From a bacterium UBP2_UBA5202 (GTDB lineage: Bacteria > Edwardsbacteria > AC1 > EtOH8), in contig DHVS01000019.1 of assembly GCA_002412795.1 (NCBI GenBank), forward strand, positions 1-44,816: a stretch of 44,816 bases of DNA, in the 5' to 3' direction. The position numbers were made by a program, and so were the translations under genes. The first letter of the stretch is position 1. The number at the start of each line of letters is the position of its first letter. Shown here piece by piece: positions 40,797-44,816 of this stretch. The notes under the pieces were generated by a model. The model ran no database searches. It was not told the DNA's origin and was given only the letters and a program-made list of their open reading frames with translations.

Positions 40797-41786
40797 TCAG
40801 CCATTCAGTCCGATGATGTCGGCCCGGCGGCCGCATTTTTTGCAGTCCCGGCCCTTCAGCCCCTCCAGGCTTGTCCGGTAGCCCGACCTTTTTATCAGCA
40901 CCTGTCCGCAGCCGGGGCAGCAGGTATCTTCGGTCCCCACTATCTGAACGTTGCCTACATATACATATTTCAGTTTTGCTTTGGCCAGCTTGTAATACTC
41001 TTTCAGGGTGCTTTCCGGAGTGGACTGGATATCCATTTTGTACCGGGGAAAGTACCGGGAAAGGTGCAGGGGAATGAGCGGATCCAGTTGGAAGACCCAG
41101 TCTACCAGGGCCCGCATGTCTTTTTCCGAATCGTTCAGGCCGGGGATCACCAGGTTGGTTAGTTCGATGTGGCAGGAAGGCCTGGAGAGTTCTATGGTCT
41201 GCAGTACCGTCTTAAGGTCACCCCGGCAGATCTTGCGGTAGAATCCTTCGTCCATAGACTTCAGGTCTATGTTCATAGCATCGATGTGGGGCAGCAGTTC
41301 CTTTAGCGGCTCCGGGCTGATGGTCCCGTTGGTCACCAGCACGGTCTTAAGCCCGGCCTGCCTGGCCAGTGGACAGACGTCCATCAGATACTCAAACCAG
41401 ATCAAAGGCTCGGTGTAGGTAAAGGCGATCCCCACGGACTTCTCTTTGACCGCCAGTTCCACCAATTGCCGGGGCTCCACCACTTCGGTCGGCACCTCCT
41501 GCTGTGATATCTCCCAATTCTGGCAAAAGCTGCAGGCCAAATTGCAGCCGTTGGGACCGGTGGAAAGTATCCGGCTGCCGGGATAAAAGTGATACAGCGG
41601 CTTTTTCTCGATGGGGTCCATGGCCAGGGACACCGCCCGGCCGTAGCTTTGCGCCTCCAGCCTTCCGCCGGCATTTCTTCTGACCCGGCACAGTCCTGTT
41701 TGGCCTGGGGCTATCCGGCAGAAGTGGGGGCACAGCAGGCATTGCACCGAGCCGTTCTCCAGCTTTTGGTAATGCCTGGCCTCCAT
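40797..41786 (-). CDS. amrS: AmmeMemoRadiSam-system radical SAM enzyme
   Basis: The 329-residue enzyme has the radical SAM cluster motif CNLACSFC (C81, C85, C88) followed by QNWEIS, preceded by a cysteine cluster (CLLCPHFCRIAPGQTGLCRV). A C-terminal zinc-ribbon-like part has CCPGCG and CKKCG. These are the marks of AmrS, which is usually encoded near AMMECR1 and Memo proteins; neither is in this window. The reaction is not established. It begins 1 nt after yceD, so the two form an operon. Confidence 0.92.
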   Translation of the reverse strand: MEARHYQKLENGSVQCLLCPHFCRIAPGQTGLCRVRRNAGGRLEAQSYGRAVSLAMDPIEKKPLYHFYPGSRILSTGPNGCNLACSFCQNWEISQQEVPTEVVEPRQLVELAVKEKSVGIAFTYTEPLIWFEYLMDVCPLARQAGLKTVLVTNGTISPEPLKELLPHIDAMNIDLKSMDEGFYRKICRGDLKTVLQTIELSRPSCHIELTNLVIPGLNDSEKDMRALVDWVFQLDPLIPLHLSRYFPRYKMDIQSTPESTLKEYYKLAKAKLKYVYVGNVQIVGTEDTCCPGCGQVLIKRSGYRTSLEGLKGRDCKKCGRRADIIGLNG

Positions 41787-41787
41787 T

Positions 41788-42300
41788 TTATTTTTCCTTT
41801 TTCAGTTTCAGCAGTTTTTCCCACCGGGGATCCGTTTCTTTTCTGGCACAGCCGCAGGTATCTTCCACCATCGGTTTCCCGCATTGGGCGCATAGCCCCC
41901 GGCAGTCCTGGCGGCACACCGGCTTGACCGGCAGGGAAAGCAGCAGGGCCTCCCGGAGTTCGGGCCAAAGATCTATCTCCTGTCCCAGGTAAAGCACCAT
42001 GTCCAGCTCGTCGGGCTTCAGCTCCAGCTCCCTGCCCCCGGTCAGATCTTCCCTGGTCTGGGGCCGGAAGAACAGGTCTATCTCGGCCTGGCCCTGGGCC
42101 TCATAACTTTTCAGGCACAGGCTGCAGTGCTGTCGGGCCGTGTAATCCAGGCATCCGGTGACATGGAGGGTGACGCCGCTTTTGAGCACGGTCAGGCTGC
42201 CCCGGACCGGGGAAAAATCCAGCAAATCGGAGGCCGGCTCGCTCAGACTGATGTCGAACTGGTGCCGCCCGTCCTGGAGCTGGCGAAGTTTAAGCTTCAT
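41788..42300 (-). CDS. yceD: YceD/DUF177 family protein
   Basis: The 170-residue protein has the DUF177 pattern: CLDYTARQHCSLCLKSYEAQ with a cysteine pair, then an acidic middle and CRQDCRGLCAQCGKPMVEDT followed by DPRWEKLLKL. In many bacteria yceD precedes rpmF (ribosomal protein L32) and affects 23S rRNA processing or ribosome supply. Here rpmF does not follow; amrS does, after 1 nt. No signal peptide. Confidence 0.88.
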   Translation of the reverse strand: MKLKLRQLQDGRHQFDISLSEPASDLLDFSPVRGSLTVLKSGVTLHVTGCLDYTARQHCSLCLKSYEAQGQAEIDLFFRPQTREDLTGGRELELKPDELDMVLYLGQEIDLWPELREALLLSLPVKPVCRQDCRGLCAQCGKPMVEDTCGCARKETDPRWEKLLKLKKEK

Positions 42301-42334
42301 AGAACCATCATTCTAACTCGAATAAACCAGGGTT

Positions 42335-42388
42335 CAATAAGGAATCCAGGAAGACAGGAAATTTCATGGATTCATGGATTCCTGATAA
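42335..42388. repeat. Type B intergenic inverted repeat, compact
   Basis: The left arm AAGGAATCCAGGAAGACAGG pairs with the right arm TTCATGGATTCATGGATTCC almost without a central spacer, making a 54-base hairpin upstream of yceD. Confidence 0.78.
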
Positions 42389-42431
42389 ATGCTTTTTAAA
42401 TATGAATTGCCGTAACACAAGTTCGGGAACA

Positions 42432-43757
42432 TCAGCCCTTTTTCTTTTTATCCAGTTCCCGCTGGTAGGCCTCGTCCCTCATCTTGTTGACGTATCCCTG
42501 GTCCTCAAAGCCGTACTTAAACTTGGTGTGCACGTCATACCGCCCTTCGATGGTGGCCACCACATCCTCGGTGAACACCAGTTCCTCGTCGGTGGGAATG
42601 ACGAAAAGCTTGACCCGGGAATCCCTGGCCGAGATCTCGAATTCGTGGTTGCGGCTCTTGGCCTTCTTGTTGAGCTCCGGATCCAGCACCATTCCCAGCT
42701 CCTCCATCCCGGTCATGGCCGCCTCCCGCAGCAGCGGGCCCATCTCTCCGGCCCCGCCGGTGAAGACCACGGCGTCCAGGTGCCCCAGGGCGGCGTAGTA
42801 GGAACCGATGTATTTTTTAAGGCGATAGGCCTCTATGTCAAAGGCCAGCCTGGCCCGCTCATCGCCGGCCTTCATGGCGTCCTCTATGTCCCGGCGGTCG
42901 GTGTATTTCCCTGAGATGCCCAGCACCCCGCTCTTTTTTAGGTAGATGGCTTCGATCTCCCGGGCGGTCTTGTTCTCCTTGGCGCACATGAAGGGCATCA
43001 GGCCCGGATCCACGTCGCCTGAACGGGTGCCCATCACCAGTCCCTCCATGGTGGTCAGTCCCAGGCTGGTGTCGTAGGAACAGCCGTTCTTGATGGCGCT
43101 CAGGCTGACCCCGTTGCCCAGGTGGCAGGTGATCAGGTTGACCTTAAAGGGATCCTTCTTCAGCATCACCGCGGCCCGCCTGGCCACGTACAGGTGGGAG
43201 GTCCCGTGGAACCCGTAGCGCCGCACCCCGTATTTCTCGTACCACTCGTAGGGCACGGAATAGATGTACGCTGTCTTGGTCATGGTCTGGTGGAAGGCCG
43301 TGTCCAGCACCGCCACATGGGGCACGGCGGGCATGATGGCCTGGGCCGCCTTGATTCCCAGCACGTTGGGCGGGTTGTGGAGCGGGGCCAGCGAGGACAG
43401 TTCCTCAAAGGCGGCTATCACTTCATCGGTGATCAGGGTCGATTTGGAGAAATGCTCGCCGCCGTGGACCACCCGGTGGCCCACCCCGCTGATCTGGTTG
43501 ACGTCCGAGATCACCGGGTGGTTTTCGTGCAGCAATGTTTCCAGGATCATCTGAATGGCCACCTGATGGTCGGGGCATTCCTTTTGCAGCTTCAGCGGCT
43601 CGCGGCCGGGAACTTCGTGAACGATCACCGAACCCTCAAAGGTCACGCGTTCCACCAGGCCCTTGGCCATTATCTCCTGGCTGGTCCAGTTGTAGAGCTG
43701 GTATTTAACCGAGGAACTTCCGCAGTTCAAAGAAAGAATGATGGTGTCCTTAGCCAC
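42432..43757 (-). CDS. ackA: Acetate kinase with C-terminal extension
   Basis: The 441-residue enzyme (GTG start with good AGGAG site) has LSLNCGSSSVKYQLY, HRVVHGGEHF, LDTAFHQTM, RRYGFHGTSH and VFTGGAGEMGPLLRE. It converts acetyl phosphate plus ADP to acetate plus ATP, the substrate-level ATP step of many fermenters. A phosphotransacetylase is not in the window. The family is usually about 400 residues; the last 35 to 40 (GRYDVHTKFKYGFEDQGYVN, then a Lys-rich tail) are extra. Confidence 0.97.
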   Translation of the reverse strand: MAKDTIILSLNCGSSSVKYQLYNWTSQEIMAKGLVERVTFEGSVIVHEVPGREPLKLQKECPDHQVAIQMILETLLHENHPVISDVNQISGVGHRVVHGGEHFSKSTLITDEVIAAFEELSSLAPLHNPPNVLGIKAAQAIMPAVPHVAVLDTAFHQTMTKTAYIYSVPYEWYEKYGVRRYGFHGTSHLYVARRAAVMLKKDPFKVNLITCHLGNGVSLSAIKNGCSYDTSLGLTTMEGLVMGTRSGDVDPGLMPFMCAKENKTAREIEAIYLKKSGVLGISGKYTDRRDIEDAMKAGDERARLAFDIEAYRLKKYIGSYYAALGHLDAVVFTGGAGEMGPLLREAAMTGMEELGMVLDPELNKKAKSRNHEFEISARDSRVKLFVIPTDEELVFTEDVVATIEGRYDVHTKFKYGFEDQGYVNKMRDEAYQRELDKKKKG

Positions 43758-43827
43758 GGCACTCCTAAAAGTTTATATGAAAGATTATGGTTATCACAAG
43801 TCAGTCCCGCCCAGGGAATGGACACCC

Positions 43828-43885
43828 TTAGCCCAGTCCTTCCTCCTACGCTATGGCTTCGGCGGATAAATAAGGGCTGGGCTAA
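43828..43885. repeat. Hairpin with nested palindrome
   Basis: A 14-bp outer stem (TTAGCCCAGTCCTT / AAGGGCTGGGCTAA, one G-T-type mismatch) encloses a second palindrome CCTCCTACGC TATG GCTTCGGCGG (43842-43865). It lies between ndk and ackA, upstream of the ackA end of the operon. Confidence 0.75.
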
Positions 43886-43900
43886 AGAACAAACACACTA

Positions 43901-44392
43901 CTATCTTTTGACGAACGGCAAACGGTAGATCTTCTTCAGCCCGTGCTTTATCTGGGAAACGGCCGAGGGTTTGAAGAAATATTTCACCTCCCGGGCAGCG
44001 TTCTCCGGGGTGTCCGAGGCGTGGACACAGTTCTGCCGGATGTCGGTGGCGTAATCGTGGCGGATGGAGCCGAAGGCCGCCAGCTTGGGGTTGGTCTTGC
44101 CCACTAATTGGCGCAAAGATTCGATGGCCTCAGCCCTTTCCACCACGCACAGCACCAGGCGCCCGCTGGTCATGAACTTGCAAAGCGCCTGATAGAAGGG
44201 CTTTTTCTTGTGCATCACGTAGAAGCCCCGGGCCTGGCGTTCAGTCAGACGGGTCATCTTCATAGCTATGAGGTCGAAGCCGTCCAGCTCCACCCGGTGC
44301 AGGATCTCTCCGATCAGTCCCCGGCGCACCGCGTCCGGCTTGATTATCAGCAGGGTCCGCTGCATATTATGCTGGTGATTGTGTCCCGTCAT
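43901..44392 (-). CDS. ndk: Nucleoside diphosphate kinase
   Basis: The 163-residue product (ATG at 44392, 4-nt overlap with the upstream gene) has LLIIKPDAVRRGLIGEIL, the phospho-His motif NCVHASD (H124, matching NxxH[G/A]SD) and FYVMHKKKPF. It equalises nucleoside triphosphate pools by phosphate transfer from ATP. It is about 20 residues longer than typical, with an N-terminal His/Asn-rich stretch and a basic C-terminus (KHGLKKIYRLPFVKR). A second ATG at 44365 is possible. Confidence 0.93.
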   Translation of the reverse strand: MTGHNHQHNMQRTLLIIKPDAVRRGLIGEILHRVELDGFDLIAMKMTRLTERQARGFYVMHKKKPFYQALCKFMTSGRLVLCVVERAEAIESLRQLVGKTNPKLAAFGSIRHDYATDIRQNCVHASDTPENAAREVKYFFKPSAVSQIKHGLKKIYRLPFVKR

Positions 44393-44816
44393 TTTTTGGC
44401 TTCCCGGGCCAGACGGTAGCCGATCTCCAGCGCTTTCTTGTTCTTCTCCTCTGTGCCCTTGGGGATCCTTGATAAAAGGGACTTCTCCAGCGACTCCTTG
44501 GTCACCACCCCGGTCAGCTCGGCGATGGCCCCCAGGGCGATGACGTTGGCCACCATCTCGATCCCCACCTCTTCCCGGGCTTTCTGGGTCAGGGGCAGGC
44601 AGTAGGCGTTCTTGAAACCGCATTCCTTGACGTAGAAGGAATCGATGATGGCGATGGCGTCGGAGTTCAGGTCCTTGCTGTATGACTCCCAGGCCTCCTG
44701 GGTCATGGCCAGCAGGATGTCGATGGCGGTGGCCTTGGGGAAATAGATGTCCTGGTTGGAGATGATGACCTCGGCCTTGCTGGCCCCGCCCCGGGCCTCG
44801 GGGCCGTAGCTCTGGG
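44389..44816 (-). CDS. 2-oxoacid:ferredoxin oxidoreductase gamma subunit (partial)
   Basis: The frame is open to the window edge; the 5' part is missing. The visible 141 residues begin QSYGPEARGGASKAEVIISN, the classic gamma-subunit motif, then DILLAMTQEAWE and a helical end with ANVIALGAIAELTGVV. Such proteins bind with alpha and beta subunits to oxidise pyruvate or 2-oxoglutarate to acyl-CoA, reducing ferredoxin. The motif favours KorC/PorC type. With ackA it links oxidative decarboxylation to ATP formation. Confidence 0.9.
   Translation of the reverse strand, partial: QSYGPEARGGASKAEVIISNQDIYFPKATAIDILLAMTQEAWESYSKDLNSDAIAIIDSFYVKECGFKNAYCLPLTQKAREEVGIEMVANVIALGAIAELTGVVTKESLEKSLLSRIPKGTEEKNKKALEIGYRLAREAKK

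Noticed and set aside
43901..44623. Long ndk with a 77-residue N-terminal extension
   Set aside because: The extension is the out-of-frame end of the 2-oxoacid oxidoreductase gene; the coupled ATG at 44392 is the better start.

Overview
The window is 44.8 kb of gene-dense bacterial chromosome. Every gene I can support lies on the minus strand, so transcription runs from high to low coordinates throughout. Pal/OmpA-type and other lipoproteins, an outer-membrane-like barrel protein and MlaE/MlaF lipid-transport proteins point to a diderm (Gram-negative) cell. Split transketolase, AmrS, a 2-oxoacid:ferredoxin oxidoreductase subunit, rubrerythrin-like protein, acetate kinase and a ferredoxin-tailed aldo/keto reductase suggest an anaerobe. 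Together with many small intergenic palindromes, this looks like an uncultured candidate-phylum lineage (WOR-3/TA06/Edwardsbacteria-like). That placement is an inference from gene style, not from a marker gene.

Layout, low to high coordinates. 0-5.4 kb: a Fic protein overlapping a P-type cation ATPase, then two decayed genes (a GGDEF protein and a trehalose-6-phosphate phosphatase). 5.5-10.5 kb: envelope lipoproteins including Pal with a coupled 59-codon gene, a NarL-type two-component pair with a CHASE3 sensor, and an SPFH protein. 10.6-13.8 kb: a complete pyrR-pyrB-pyrC operon with promoter, PyrR-binding hairpin and attenuator. 13.8-17 kb: mlaE and mlaF separated by an AT-rich GNAT gene and a small membrane protein. 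17-24.8 kb: housekeeping run yicC - barrel protein - gmk - rpoZ - coaBC - family 4 UDG - dnaB. 24.9-29.8 kb: an SUMF1-fold lipoprotein-like protein, then serC, HicB-like, serA and DUF1015. 29.8-30.3 kb: a tRNA-Ala(CGC) locus with two broken partial copies interrupted by palindromes. 30.3-35.6 kb: two aminotransferases, a rubrerythrin-like protein, small membrane and metalloprotease genes. 35.6-40.6 kb: the two transketolase halves, a transaldolase-like enzyme and DUF4321. 40.8-44.8 kb: amrS, yceD, ackA, ndk and the 3' part of a 2-oxoacid:ferredoxin oxidoreductase gamma gene.

Metabolically the genes connect glycolytic/pentose-phosphate carbon (transketolase, transaldolase-like), serine synthesis from 3-phosphoglycerate (serA, serC), pyrimidine synthesis under PyrR control, and substrate-level ATP formation (2-oxoacid oxidoreductase, acetate kinase).

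The least ordinary content is non-coding. Two families of long imperfect inverted repeats, four copies each here, fill gaps between co-directional genes. Several shorter palindrome families recur; some are nested inside other hairpins, inside partial tRNA-Ala copies, or inside the coaBC reading frame. I found no CRISPR array, insertion sequence, rRNA or recognisable defence island.
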